DNA of 64,000 nt from an uncultured Clostridia bacterium (GCA_944385905.1 CALWZA010000006.1:28896-92895); one strand, 5' to 3'. Counted from the stretch's first letter, positions 39,879-49,675 are shown. Numbers and translations: made by a program. Notes: generated by a model from the sequence alone, not told the origin.

Positions 39879-42277
39879 TGTTAAACGAGCATTTTAAAAC
39901 GCTTGAACTACATAAAATACTGGAAATGCTCTCAGATATATGCTCGAATCAGGCTTCAAAGGAGCTTGCTTTAAATATTGAGCCTTCCAGCGATTTGGAA
40001 ACGGTTCAAAATGAAATTGACAAGACCTCAGAAGCCTTTAATCTTTCTTCAAGATTCGGCACACCGGTTTTTTACAATATTAAAGACATAATTACTGTCA
40101 TTAAGCGCGCTGATTCCGGTGTCAGCCTGTCTTACAGGGAGATTCTCGACGTCGCAAAAGTACTTAACCAGGTACGTGTACTCAATAGCTGGTTTGCCCA
40201 AACGGGAGATTCGGATACAAAACTTAATTACCTGTTTGAGAGCCTGTTTCCAAACAAATATCTGGAAGACAAAATATACAACACTATAATAAGCGAAGAT
40301 GAAATATCAGATAACGCAAGCCCTGAGCTTGCTTCAATAAGAAAAAAGATTTTGCAGGCAAGCAGCAAAATTCGAGACAGCCTTGAAAAAATGATAAAAT
40401 CATCGGAAGCCTCTACTTATCTTCAGGACAGTATTGTGACAATTCGTGACGGCAGATATGTAGTACCGGTTAAAAGCGAACACAGGGGAAAAGTAAGCGG
40501 TCTTGTACATGACACATCCGCAAGCGGAGCAACGCTTTTTATAGAACCTATCGCAGTTGTTGAAGCCAATAACGAAATAAAAGTTCTTAAAGGAAAAGAA
40601 CATGACGAAATAGAGCGAATTATATCAGAGATTTCAGCAGAGTGCGCTCAGTGCGGCAAGGCGATAATTTCAGGATACAAAGCTGCTGTTAAGCTGAATT
40701 TATACTTTTCCAAGGCAAATTTAGCCGCAAAAATGAACGCAATGACGCCGATTATCTCAGACGACGGACAAATAGCTCTTAAAAAAGCAAGACACCCGCT
40801 TATTTCAGCAGATAAAGTAGTGCCGATTGACTTCAGGCTAGGCGGCGAGTACGATACACTTATTATAACAGGACCGAACACAGGCGGAAAAACCGTAACT
40901 CTGAAAACTGTCGGTCTTTTGACGCTGATGACCATGTGCGGACTGCTTATTCCTGCGTCAGACGGAAGCAGAATTTCGATATTTAAAAATATTCTTGTGG
41001 ATATCGGAGACCAGCAGTCAATTGAGCAGAGTCTGTCAACTTTTTCATCGCACATGAACAAAGTTATAAGCATTTTAAACACTGCTGACTCAAACTCTCT
41101 TGTTCTCATTGACGAGCTTGGCTCAGGCACCGATCCTGTCGAGGGAGCGGCGCTCGCAGTATCAATAATTGAAAAGCTTCACAGTCTCGGTGCAAAACTT
41201 GTTACTACTACTCATTATCAGGAACTTAAGCTTTACGCGATTGATACACCAAATGTCGAAAACGCTTCATGCGAATTTGACGTTAAAACTCTTCAACCTA
41301 CTTATAGGCTTATTATCGGCTCGCCGGGAAAGTCAAACGCTTTCGCAATTTCATCAAGGCTCGGTCTTCCACAGGACATAATCAGCAGGGCAGAAGGACT
41401 TGTTTCAGGAGAAAACCGAAAGATTGAAAACATTATTGACAAACTTGAAACAATGAGGTCCGAGCTTGAAAAAAGCGAAAAGGAAGCCTATGAGAATAAG
41501 AAAAAATCTGAAGATCTGATAAAAGAGCTGGAAAAGCAGAAAGAAGAGCTTTTGCGTCAAAAAGAAGCTGAAATTGAAAAGGCACGACGTCAGGCAAGAG
41601 CGATTGTTGATAAAGTAACAAGGGAGTCGCAGGCTCTGATTGACGAACTCGACGCAATCAGAAAAGACAAGGATAAGGAAAACTTTTCTAAAATGGCTAT
41701 TAACGCCAAGTCATCTCACAAGCGAACTATCGACAAGCTGTATCTTGAGGCAAATCCCGTAAGCTCGAGTGATGATGGCTATAAGCTGCCAAGAGCGCTT
41801 AAAAAGGGCGATAATGTTATTGTAAAAGACACAGGAAAAAAAGGATTTTTAATAAGCGAGCCTGACAGCGGCGGTGAATGCTTTGTGCAGATAGGGATAA
41901 TGAAAACTAAACTGAATGTTTCAAAGCTGAGACTTGCTGAGGGCGAAAAAATTACATTGAACGATAAAAAAAGCAAAAAACCAAAACAAGGCAGCATTTC
42001 TACAAAAGGTGTCGAAAGCAGAGCGACAAGACGCGTTGAGCTTGAGCTTGATATTCGGGGTTATTCGTCGGATGAAGGCATATACGAAGTAGACAGATTT
42101 TTAGATAACGCTGTTATGAACGGGCTTCAGTTAGTTACAATTATTCACGGCAACGGAACGGGCGTACTGAAAGCCGCAGTTAGGCGTCATCTAAAAAATC
42201 ATCCTCACGTAAAAAGCTCACGCCGAGGAGTCTACGGTGAAGGTGAGGACGGAGTTACTGTAGTTGAATTAAAGTAA
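39878..42277 (+). CDS. mutS2: Endonuclease MutS2
   Basis: 799 residues: MutS-like core and ATPase (GPNTGGKTVTL near 330; LIDELGSGTDPVEGAAL), a long coiled coil (about 505-620) rich in K and E, a KOW-like segment, and a C-terminal Smr nuclease domain (LDIRGYSSDEG...IIHGNGTGVLK). MutS2 lacks the mismatch-recognition domain; it limits recombination and, in Bacillus, acts on collided ribosomes. AAAGGAG precedes the ATG. Confidence 0.96.
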   Translation: MLNEHFKTLELHKILEMLSDICSNQASKELALNIEPSSDLETVQNEIDKTSEAFNLSSRFGTPVFYNIKDIITVIKRADSGVSLSYREILDVAKVLNQVRVLNSWFAQTGDSDTKLNYLFESLFPNKYLEDKIYNTIISEDEISDNASPELASIRKKILQASSKIRDSLEKMIKSSEASTYLQDSIVTIRDGRYVVPVKSEHRGKVSGLVHDTSASGATLFIEPIAVVEANNEIKVLKGKEHDEIERIISEISAECAQCGKAIISGYKAAVKLNLYFSKANLAAKMNAMTPIISDDGQIALKKARHPLISADKVVPIDFRLGGEYDTLIITGPNTGGKTVTLKTVGLLTLMTMCGLLIPASDGSRISIFKNILVDIGDQQSIEQSLSTFSSHMNKVISILNTADSNSLVLIDELGSGTDPVEGAALAVSIIEKLHSLGAKLVTTTHYQELKLYAIDTPNVENASCEFDVKTLQPTYRLIIGSPGKSNAFAISSRLGLPQDIISRAEGLVSGENRKIENIIDKLETMRSELEKSEKEAYENKKKSEDLIKELEKQKEELLRQKEAEIEKARRQARAIVDKVTRESQALIDELDAIRKDKDKENFSKMAINAKSSHKRTIDKLYLEANPVSSSDDGYKLPRALKKGDNVIVKDTGKKGFLISEPDSGGECFVQIGIMKTKLNVSKLRLAEGEKITLNDKKSKKPKQGSISTKGVESRATRRVELELDIRGYSSDEGIYEVDRFLDNAVMNGLQLVTIIHGNGTGVLKAAVRRHLKNHPHVKSSRRGVYGEGEDGVTVVELK

Positions 42278-42290
42278 CAGCCAGGCATCT

Positions 42291-42320
42291 AATTTCACTA
42301 AATAAAAATTTAGTGAAATT
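42291..42320. repeat. Perfect 12-6-12 palindrome upstream of the Xer-type recombinase
   Basis: AATTTCACTAAA (42291-42302), spacer TAAAAA (42303-42308), TTTAGTGAAATT (42309-42320). It starts 14 bases after the mutS2 stop and ends 52 bases before the recombinase start. No T run follows, so it is a poor terminator. Arms of 11-12 bp around a 6-bp centre match the layout of Xer (dif-type) recombination sites; an operator or mRNA hairpin is equally possible. Confidence 0.8.
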
Positions 42321-42372
42321 GAGGGAAACTAAAACAACTGCCTAAATCATAATTATAAATAAGGATGATTTT

Positions 42373-43434
42373 GTGAAACAAGAATATTTAGACGATTGTC
42401 CGGAGTATGTCAAAAGTTTTTTAACCAATTTAAAACTTGTGCGTGACCGCGGCGAACGCACCGAAGAAGCATATTATATTGATATTCGTACATTTTTAAG
42501 ATATTTAAAAATTAAAAATGGTATGGCTTCAAAATCTACGCCGTTTAATGAAATTACAATTAAAGACACTCCGATTGAGCTTCTGGAATCATTTACTCTG
42601 GCTGATTCTTACGAATACCTCAATTATCTTATGCAGGAACGTAACAATTCCACAGCTACAAGAGCAAGAAAAACAACTGCTATTAAGCAGCTTTTTGAAT
42701 TTCTCAACAAAAAGGCGTTTTTAATTTCTAAAAATCCACTTAAGGATCTTGAACTTCCAAGAGTTAAAAATAAGCTTCCTAAATTTCTTTCCTTAAATGA
42801 CAGCCTTGAGCTGCTTAAAAGCATTGACGGACCATTTGCAGTACGTGATTACTGCATTATAACCTTGTTTTTGAATTGCGGGATGAGATTATCTGAGCTT
42901 GTCGGGCTGAACCTTAATGATTACAGCAAAGACAACAGAACTTTAAGGCTTTTCGGAAAAGGCAGAAAAGAACGTATTGTATATCTTAATGACGCCTGTA
43001 TTAATTCTCTTTCTGAGTATTTGAAGATAAGGCCTCAGGTAATGTCTGAGCCTAATGCTATTTTTTTATCAAAGCAAAATAAGCGTATTGATAAGCGCAG
43101 AGTTCAGCAAATAGTTGAAAAATGTCTTAATTCAGCCGGACTCGGCAACCAAGGCATTACCACTCACAAGCTCAGGCATACAGCCGCAACGCTGATGTAT
43201 CAATACGGTGATGTTGACCCGCTTGTACTTAAGGAGATTTTAGGGCACAAAAGTATTGCGACAACTGAAATCTATACTCACCTTTCAAATGAAAACATGA
43301 AAAGAGCAGCCGAAAGCTCTCCCCTCGCGAATGTTAAAAATTTAACAATCGGCAACAGCGAAGTTTTGTCAGCTGATTCCGATGATATTAGTAATTCAAA
43401 TTCAAGTGATGAAAAAAATCAAAAAGACGGTTAA
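42373..43434 (+). CDS. Tyrosine recombinase, XerC/XerD-like
   Basis: 353 residues. SAM-like N-terminal core-binding domain (about 10-115) and a catalytic domain with the complete set R172 (CGMRLSE), K196 (GKGRKER), H265 and R268 (HKLRHT), H292 (GHKS) and Y301. A low-complexity Ser/Asn/Asp tail of about 30 residues ends the protein and is not part of the usual fold. The start is GTG at 42373 with AAGGATG upstream. Host-encoded Xer recombinases resolve chromosome dimers; context here is all core genes, which argues against a phage integrase. Confidence 0.88.
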   Translation: MKQEYLDDCPEYVKSFLTNLKLVRDRGERTEEAYYIDIRTFLRYLKIKNGMASKSTPFNEITIKDTPIELLESFTLADSYEYLNYLMQERNNSTATRARKTTAIKQLFEFLNKKAFLISKNPLKDLELPRVKNKLPKFLSLNDSLELLKSIDGPFAVRDYCIITLFLNCGMRLSELVGLNLNDYSKDNRTLRLFGKGRKERIVYLNDACINSLSEYLKIRPQVMSEPNAIFLSKQNKRIDKRRVQQIVEKCLNSAGLGNQGITTHKLRHTAATLMYQYGDVDPLVLKEILGHKSIATTEIYTHLSNENMKRAAESSPLANVKNLTIGNSEVLSADSDDISNSNSSDEKNQKDG

Positions 43435-43466
43435 GTATTTTTTGATATAAGTTAATCTATAAAACC

Positions 43467-43515
43467 AAAAGACAGCTCAGGGCACATTTTCCCCTGCAGC
43501 TGTCTTTTATTATTC
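43467..43515. terminator. Terminator shared by the recombinase gene and recN
   Basis: AAAAGACAGCT (43467-43477) pairs with AGCTGTCTTTT (43498-43508), extended inward by CAGGG/CCCTG with one bulge. T-rich on the plus side and A-rich on the other, so it works for both convergent units. Confidence 0.87.
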
Positions 43516-43516
43516 T

Positions 43517-45184
43517 TCATTCTTTCATAGCTGATTTTAGCTGTTCCTCAGCATTTTCAAGAAGCAGCGGAGTTATGTTGTCCCCACCCAAAATCCGTGC
43601 TATTTCATATTTTCGCTGTTCAAAATTAAGATGCTTTACATTAGTAACAGTTCTTTGGGAAACTGTACTCTTTTCAATGAGGTGATGGTCGTCCCCCATT
43701 ACGGCAATCTGAGCAAGGTGAGTTACACACAAAACCTGTCGGTTCCTTGATATTTGCCTTAGTTTTCTGCCGATTTTCTGAGCCGCACGTCCGCTGACTC
43801 CTGTATCGATTTCATCAAAAATAAGGGTTGGAATATTGTCTTTATCGGCAAGCACGCTTTTAAGCGCAAGCATAATCCTTGAAAGCTCCCCGCCTGAAGC
43901 AATTTTCGCGATTGGCTTAGGAGTTTCACCAATGTTTGCCGAGATTAAAAACTCTATATTGTCCATTCCGCTGTGAGTAAGCTTACCTTTAGTTATCCTG
44001 ACTTCAAGCTTTACATTGGGCATATCAAGATATTTTAACTCGTTGCCCACCTCGTTTTCAAAACGCTTTGCAGCTTTTTCACGGTATTTTGAAAGCTCTG
44101 ACGCCTTTTTTGAAGTGACTGCCAAAAGCTCTTTTTTAATTTCGGTGAGGCGTTCGATTTCAGAGTCGAAGTTTGTAAGGGCTTCAAGTTCAGCTACGGA
44201 GTCATCATATTTTTTTCTGATTTCAGATAGTTCTCCGTACTTTCGTTTAAGTTTATAAAGCTCCTCACGACGGTTTCTGATTTTTTCAAAATGCTGAGGA
44301 TCCATATTTACCTTAGACATCAGTCTGCTGATTTCCGACGATATATCATTTATTTCAATAGAAGCTGATTCAAGGCGCTCGCAAAGCTTAGAGATATCGG
44401 AAGATATCTCGCTTTGAGATGCCAGCTCTAAACTTGCGGCTGATATTCTGTCGCTGACACTTTCGGTTTCGTCATCTCCTTCAATCATAAGTGATGCCGT
44501 TCTTAGCGCCGAATCTAAAACCGAAGCGCTTTTAAGCATCGTATACTCCTCTTCAACCTCTGAGTCCTCATTTTCATAAAAATCAACGCTGTCTACTTCG
44601 CTGATAAACTCGCTTAACCGCTCAATTTTATCGGTTATGCTGTGCTGCTCCGCTATCAAACGGTTGATTTTCTTTGCCGTATCCTGAAGTTCATGAAAAC
44701 TATTAATATAATCAGTGAGGAGATTTTCTGTTTCGGCGTATTCATCAAGAATTCTAATATGGTTATCCGAAGCGAGCAGCACCTGATTGTCATGCTGACC
44801 GTGAATATTAATCAGCTTCTCTCCGATTTCCTTCAGCAGAGAAACGCTGACTGGTCTGGAATTTATTCTTGCCGTGCTTCCTCCGTCAGAGCTGATTTCA
44901 CGTGTTATAATAACCTGTGAGTCCTCTGTTTCAAATCCGTTATCATTTAAAATCCTCACTGCTGAATCGGGTATTTCGGTAAAAACCGCAGATATAACCG
45001 CTTTATTTGCTCCTGTTCTTACTATATCCTTTGTAATACGCTGACCTAAAACCGCATTTATACCGTTTATTAATATCGACTTTCCGGCTCCGGTTTCTCC
45101 GGTAAAAACATTAAGTTTGTTTCCCAACAAAACGTCAGCCTTTTCAATAACCGCAAGATTTTCGATATAAAATTCGTTGAGCAC
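43517..45184 (-). CDS. recN: DNA repair protein RecN
   Basis: SMC-like ATPase of double-strand break repair, 555 residues. Walker A GETGAGKS at 29-36; long coiled-coil arms; signature KIASGGELSRIMLAL and Walker B LIFDEIDTGVSG. The start is GTG behind AGAGGTG. It is the last gene of the leftward operon, after argR, which is the conserved Firmicute order. Confidence 0.96.
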   Translation of the reverse strand: MLNEFYIENLAVIEKADVLLGNKLNVFTGETGAGKSILINGINAVLGQRITKDIVRTGANKAVISAVFTEIPDSAVRILNDNGFETEDSQVIITREISSDGGSTARINSRPVSVSLLKEIGEKLINIHGQHDNQVLLASDNHIRILDEYAETENLLTDYINSFHELQDTAKKINRLIAEQHSITDKIERLSEFISEVDSVDFYENEDSEVEEEYTMLKSASVLDSALRTASLMIEGDDETESVSDRISAASLELASQSEISSDISKLCERLESASIEINDISSEISRLMSKVNMDPQHFEKIRNRREELYKLKRKYGELSEIRKKYDDSVAELEALTNFDSEIERLTEIKKELLAVTSKKASELSKYREKAAKRFENEVGNELKYLDMPNVKLEVRITKGKLTHSGMDNIEFLISANIGETPKPIAKIASGGELSRIMLALKSVLADKDNIPTLIFDEIDTGVSGRAAQKIGRKLRQISRNRQVLCVTHLAQIAVMGDDHHLIEKSTVSQRTVTNVKHLNFEQRKYEIARILGGDNITPLLLENAEEQLKSAMKE

Positions 45185-45200
45185 AAAATCACCTCTGATA

Positions 45201-45650
45201 TTAAAGGAGCTTTTTCAAATCCTCACAAAGTTCTCTCGCATGGCTTTCAGTCCGCATAAGTATAAAAATTGTGTCGTCTCCGGCGATAGTTCCGACAATG
45301 TCGCTTAACTTAGCCGTGTCAAGCTTTGAGCAGACTGCGTTAGCCATTCCAACATGACATTTTACAACCACTGTGTTCAATGCATAGTCAACCGAAACAA
45401 CCGCATCGGCAAAAAGAGAAAAAACGCCTGTTTTCGGATTTTTATCTGTAATGCTTTTTGGCAAAGTATATTTATAACCGCCGTTTGAAGCCATAGCTTT
45501 TACAAGCGAAAGCTCTTTAATGTCTCTGGAAACAGTTGCCTGAGTCACCGTAAATCCTCTTTCGCATAAAAAAGCCTGAAGCGTTTCCTGAGTGTCGATT
45601 TCATATTCGGAAATCAGTTTTAAAATGAGATTATGCCGTTCGTTCTTCAC
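45201..45650 (-). CDS. argR: Arginine repressor ArgR/AhrC
   Basis: 149 residues: an N-terminal winged helix (residues 1-70, with TVTQATVSRDIKELSLVK as the recognition region) and a C-terminal hexamerisation/arginine-binding domain (GTIAGDDTIFILM). The start is GTG behind GAGGAG. It lies between nadK and recN; no ARG box is obvious in its own short upstream gap. Confidence 0.94.
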   Translation of the reverse strand: MKNERHNLILKLISEYEIDTQETLQAFLCERGFTVTQATVSRDIKELSLVKAMASNGGYKYTLPKSITDKNPKTGVFSLFADAVVSVDYALNTVVVKCHVGMANAVCSKLDTAKLSDIVGTIAGDDTIFILMRTESHARELCEDLKKLL

Positions 45651-45669
45651 TTACATTGTCTCCTCTTGA

Positions 45670-46533
45670 CTATTTTTTCAGCGGCCTCATGAGTTTTGTA
45701 TTAACTGAATTATAAAAGCTCCTGCCGTTAATGTCAATCAAATCAATTGACTTTTTCGATTTGGAAATAACAAGCCTGTCGTTTTCGCGCATTTTTATAT
45801 CATCACTGCCGTCGATACCGACACATACATCGGCGCCGTTTGTAGAGTGAAATCTGACAGTAAGCTTTTTATCAGCGCCAAATAACATAGTTCTCGCAAA
45901 AAGTGAATGAGGACATATGTGTGTAAACTCAATGCACTCCATATCCGGGTCGATAATCGGTCCGCCTGCCGAAAGAGAATATGCAGTTGCTCCTGTCGGA
46001 GTAGAAAAAATCAAACCGTCAGCCCTCAAAGCCGATACCTCTGTATCGCCTATTGAAATTTCAAAGTCGGCAATTTTGCAGTCACTTCCTCTTGAAATAA
46101 CAACATCGTTCAGTGCGGTTCCCAAGAATTCAGTGCCGTTGCTTCTGATAATTTCGGCGTCTATCATCATTCTTCTTGAAACCGAGTACTTTCCCGCGGC
46201 CAGCTGAGCCAGTTTATCGATGTCGTTATGCTCTAAAGATGCAATAAATCCCAGTCTTCCGCAGTTAATACCCAGCATTTTAACTCCGAAATCCGCAGCG
46301 AGCATCGAACATTTAAGTATTGTGCCGTCACCGCCTACTGCGACAATCACATCACTGCTTCTGGCAGCTGTTCGTTCAGGCAAAAACTCAGCCTTATTAA
46401 GCGATTGAAATATTGATTTATATTCGTCCGATAACAGCACGGAAATTCCGCTTGAAACTAAAACTTCATATGCCGCAACCGTATATTCAAAAGCGTTTTC
46501 CTTAAGCAGGTTTGGATAAAGCAGCACTTTCAT
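45670..46533 (-). CDS. nadK: NAD kinase
   Basis: Phosphorylates NAD to NADP. 287 residues; GGDGT at 67-71, the NDVVISRG block and TPTGATAYSLSAGGPI are diagnostic. AAAGGAGA at 46541-46548 leaves 8 nt to the ATG at 46533 and only 2 to the in-frame ATG at 46539, so 46533 is preferred. Lies between tlyA and argR, a common Clostridial insertion compared with Bacillus. Confidence 0.94.
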   Translation of the reverse strand: MKVLLYPNLLKENAFEYTVAAYEVLVSSGISVLLSDEYKSIFQSLNKAEFLPERTAARSSDVIVAVGGDGTILKCSMLAADFGVKMLGINCGRLGFIASLEHNDIDKLAQLAAGKYSVSRRMMIDAEIIRSNGTEFLGTALNDVVISRGSDCKIADFEISIGDTEVSALRADGLIFSTPTGATAYSLSAGGPIIDPDMECIEFTHICPHSLFARTMLFGADKKLTVRFHSTNGADVCVGIDGSDDIKMRENDRLVISKSKKSIDLIDINGRSFYNSVNTKLMRPLKK

Positions 46534-46547
46534 CTCCATCTCTCCTT

Positions 46548-47339
46548 TTATTTCCCGAGAGCTTCTTTTACAATTTGTTTATAATCAAAATATTTGCACT
46601 CGTCGGTTTGATTGTTAAATTTTAAATAGGCAAGATATTCGGTATTTCCGTCCCCTCCCTTTATAGGAGAGTTGACAAGGTCTATAACTTTACATCCATT
46701 TTTGCTGAAATATGTACAAAGCTGAGACAAAACCGAAACATGAACCGACGGAGACTTAACAATGCCGTTTTTACCGATATTCGCAGGTCCTGCTTCAAAC
46801 TGAGGTTTTATCAAAACAGCAAGCTCGCCGTCAACTTTAAGTATTGAAAGAACAGAGGTAAATATTTTTGTAAGCGAAATAAACGACACATCAATGCTGA
46901 TAAAGTCAACCTTTTCACCAATTGTGTCGCCGCACAGAGTTCTGACGTTAAAGCCCTCAATGTTAATAACACGGCTGTCGTTTTTAAGCTTTTGAGCAAG
47001 CTGACCATGTCCTACATCAATTGCATAAACCCTTTCGGCTCCGTTTTGCAGCATACAGTCTGTAAATCCGCCGGTTGAAGCCCCTATATCAGCGCAAACT
47101 TTATTTGTCAGATCAATGTTAAAGAAATTTAAAGCCTTTTCTAGTTTTAATCCGCCCCGGCTAACATATTGAAGTTTTTCTCCGACAATTTCAATCATAT
47201 CGTCGCTTGAAACAGAAGCTGAGGGCTTTACACACAACTTTCCGTTTACCTCTACTCCTCCGCTTTCAATCAATATTTTAGCTTGATTTCGTCCTGAAAC
47301 AATCCCTCTTGCCGCAATTTCAACATCAAGTCTTATCAA
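46548..47339 (-). CDS. tlyA: TlyA-family rRNA 2'-O-methyltransferase (hemolysin-like)
   Basis: 263 residues: an N-terminal S4 domain (VEIAARGIVSGRNQAK) and an FtsJ-type methyltransferase (VCADIGASTGGFTDCML as SAM site; later SIDVSFISL). TlyA homologues methylate 16S/23S rRNA cytidines. The start is TTG at 47339, well placed after GGGAGG (47350-47355), and overlaps the dxs stop by 14 bp. The longer open frame reaching 47399 is inside dxs and lacks family similarity. Confidence 0.92.
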   Translation of the reverse strand: MIRLDVEIAARGIVSGRNQAKILIESGGVEVNGKLCVKPSASVSSDDMIEIVGEKLQYVSRGGLKLEKALNFFNIDLTNKVCADIGASTGGFTDCMLQNGAERVYAIDVGHGQLAQKLKNDSRVINIEGFNVRTLCGDTIGEKVDFISIDVSFISLTKIFTSVLSILKVDGELAVLIKPQFEAGPANIGKNGIVKSPSVHVSVLSQLCTYFSKNGCKVIDLVNSPIKGGDGNTEYLAYLKFNNQTDECKYFDYKQIVKEALGK

Positions 47340-49191
47340 GCCCAAAATCCTCCCTAACTCTCTCAAAAATTTTATCAGAGGAAAGTCCAAGTCTGTCAAT
47401 TGCCGAATCTACAGTTGACTGTGGGACAAAGTCATCAATTGCGTTAATAAAAATCTTTCCGCTGAAGCCCTTTTCAAAAAGCATTAAAGCAAATTTTTCA
47501 GAAACCGAACCGCTTTTCATGCCCTCTTCAAAAAAATAAATATATTTGTGTGAAAGCGCCTTATTTATTACGTCATCACACAAAGGCAAAATTCTCACAA
47601 GCTTCAAAACATCACATTTGCATCCCAACTCATCAAGCCGCAGCTGTGCCGTCTTAACATTTTTGTATATTCGTCCGTATGTTACAAGCAATGTTTCGCC
47701 GCCGTTTTCCTCAAAAGCATAGTCATCGCAGGTGGTGCCATATTTAAAATCCTCTACAAACGCCTTAGGATAACGCACACAAACAATTCCGCTGTCACAA
47801 AACAAAGCACGCTTAAGGCTGCGGCTAAGCTCATTCGTGTTTGACGGAGAATAAACAGTAACATTTGGAATTGTTGATAGAAAGGCAACATCAAACAATC
47901 CCTGATGAGTTTCTCCGTCTTCGCCTACAATTCCGGCTCTGTCTACTGCCAAAACAGCATGAAGATTATCTATAGCCAAATCATGAATTATCTCATCATA
48001 GCTTCTTTGAAGGAACGTACTGTAAACAGCGAACACAGGAATCATTCCGCACTTGGCAAGACCTGCGCAGAATGTTACTGCGTGCTCCTCGGCAATACCC
48101 ACATCGAAGAAGCGGTCCCTGTATTTCTTTGCAAAAGCGTCCAGTCCCGTTCCGTATTTCATTGCCGCAGTAACAGCACAAATCTTAGTGTCGGAATCCG
48201 CAAACTCAGTCAGCATTTTACCGAAAACGGCAGAAACACTTTCATCAGCAGCTCTAGGCGTAAAGCCTCTGCGCTTATCAAATTTCGATACGCAATGAAA
48301 TTCTCCGGGCTGCTGCTCAGCTGGTGTAAAGCCTTTTCCCTTTACAGTGTTGACGTGTATGAAAACAGGTCGGTTCATTGATTTTGCGATTGCAAGCACT
48401 CTTTCAAGCTCCGAGATATTGTGACCATCTACCGGTCCGAAAAACTCAAAGCCCATTTTTTCAAAAAAAGTACTTTGCAATACAGCGTATTTTATACCGT
48501 TTTTAGAGACGCTTAAAGCGTCTCTGATAGGTTTTCCTACAACAGGAGTCTGTAAAAGAATCTTTTGCACTGTGCTTTTTGTTTTTAGATATGACTCTGT
48601 TGTTCTGAGCTCAGCAAGATATTTTGCCATTGCTCCGGTATTTTTTGATATTGACATTTCGTTGTGGTTAAGAATAACAATAATATTTTTTTCACTTTTT
48701 CCGGCGTTGTTAAGACCTTCGTATGCAAGCCCCCCAGTTAAAGCCCCGTCACCGATAACGGCAATTGCGTGATGAGGGTTATTATTAAGGCTCATAGCCG
48801 TTGCCATGCCGAGCGCTAAGGATATTGAATTTGAACTGTGACCGCTGATTGCGGCATCGTGCTTTGACTCATTTGGCTTAGTAAATCCGCTTATGCCGTT
48901 TTCCTTCCTAAGACTTGAAAACGAATCAAACCTGCCTGTCAGCAGCTTATGGGGATAGCACTGATGACCTACATCCCATACTATCTTATCTTTTGGCGAT
49001 TCAAAAACACTGTGAAGTGCTACCGAAAGCTCTACAACACCGAGATTAGACGCGAGATGACCACCGTTTTGTGAAACAGTATCTATAATTTTATTCCGAA
49101 GCTGTCTGCAAACAGCCTCCTTCTGCTTCGAGCTTAAATTTTTTAAATCACCCGGAAGATTCATTTTAGAAATATCAATATTCGTTCTCAT
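47326..49191 (-). CDS. dxs: 1-deoxy-D-xylulose-5-phosphate synthase
   Basis: First enzyme of the MEP isoprenoid pathway, condensing pyruvate and glyceraldehyde 3-phosphate; 621 residues. VWDVGHQCYPHKLLTGR, the thiamine diphosphate site GDGALTGGLAYEGLNNAG and GIAEEHAVTFCAGLA with the catalytic Glu are all present. GAGGA 7 nt upstream supports the ATG at 49191. The gene supplies precursors for the IspA enzyme encoded two genes upstream. Confidence 0.97.
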   Translation of the reverse strand: MRTNIDISKMNLPGDLKNLSSKQKEAVCRQLRNKIIDTVSQNGGHLASNLGVVELSVALHSVFESPKDKIVWDVGHQCYPHKLLTGRFDSFSSLRKENGISGFTKPNESKHDAAISGHSSNSISLALGMATAMSLNNNPHHAIAVIGDGALTGGLAYEGLNNAGKSEKNIIVILNHNEMSISKNTGAMAKYLAELRTTESYLKTKSTVQKILLQTPVVGKPIRDALSVSKNGIKYAVLQSTFFEKMGFEFFGPVDGHNISELERVLAIAKSMNRPVFIHVNTVKGKGFTPAEQQPGEFHCVSKFDKRRGFTPRAADESVSAVFGKMLTEFADSDTKICAVTAAMKYGTGLDAFAKKYRDRFFDVGIAEEHAVTFCAGLAKCGMIPVFAVYSTFLQRSYDEIIHDLAIDNLHAVLAVDRAGIVGEDGETHQGLFDVAFLSTIPNVTVYSPSNTNELSRSLKRALFCDSGIVCVRYPKAFVEDFKYGTTCDDYAFEENGGETLLVTYGRIYKNVKTAQLRLDELGCKCDVLKLVRILPLCDDVINKALSHKYIYFFEEGMKSGSVSEKFALMLFEKGFSGKIFINAIDDFVPQSTVDSAIDRLGLSSDKIFERVREDFGLDKT

Positions 49192-49193
49192 AT

Positions 49194-49652
49194 TCAAATC
49201 CTCGTCGGAATCAGTACCGCAACGATAATCCCAAGAGCTACACCGGCACAAACTTCAGCAGAATTATGACCTAAAAACTCTTGAAACGGTTCGCTTCCGG
49301 TATCATCGAGTCCTGATTTCCTGAAAATTTCGCGTATTCTGTTAAGTTCCTTAGCGTGTTTTCCGGCTGCCCGCCTTACTCCCATAGCATCATAAATAAC
49401 TACACAGGCAATTACAAAAATAACCGCGAATATCGGAGAATTTATTCCGCACATTCTGCCCGTCGCTATTGTGGCTGCCGAAACAAACGCCGAGTGCGAC
49501 GACGGCATGCCCCCCGAACCGATAAGCCGTTCCGGTTTAAAGTTACGCTTTATTACCCAGTGAAGAATGGTTTTAATAAGCTGCGCCAAAAACCACGAAG
49601 CAGCTGCACTTGCGATTATATAGTTGTAATTTGTAACAAAATAATTGATCAT
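49194..49652 (-). CDS. Divergent PAP2-family (YuiD/DUF212) membrane protein
   Basis: 152 residues with four membrane segments. GSGGMPSSHSAFVSA and DAMGVRRAAGKHA are the conserved DUF212 motifs, related to PAP2 phosphatases. By position between ispA and dxs it may act on polyprenyl or lipid phosphates, but this is inference. GGAG 5 nt upstream supports the ATG at 49652; the open frame continues up to 49694 inside ispA. Confidence 0.88.
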   Translation of the reverse strand: MINYFVTNYNYIIASAAASWFLAQLIKTILHWVIKRNFKPERLIGSGGMPSSHSAFVSAATIATGRMCGINSPIFAVIFVIACVVIYDAMGVRRAAGKHAKELNRIREIFRKSGLDDTGSEPFQEFLGHNSAEVCAGVALGIIVAVLIPTRI

Positions 49653-49675
49653 AAATTCTCCAAACATTAATTTAA

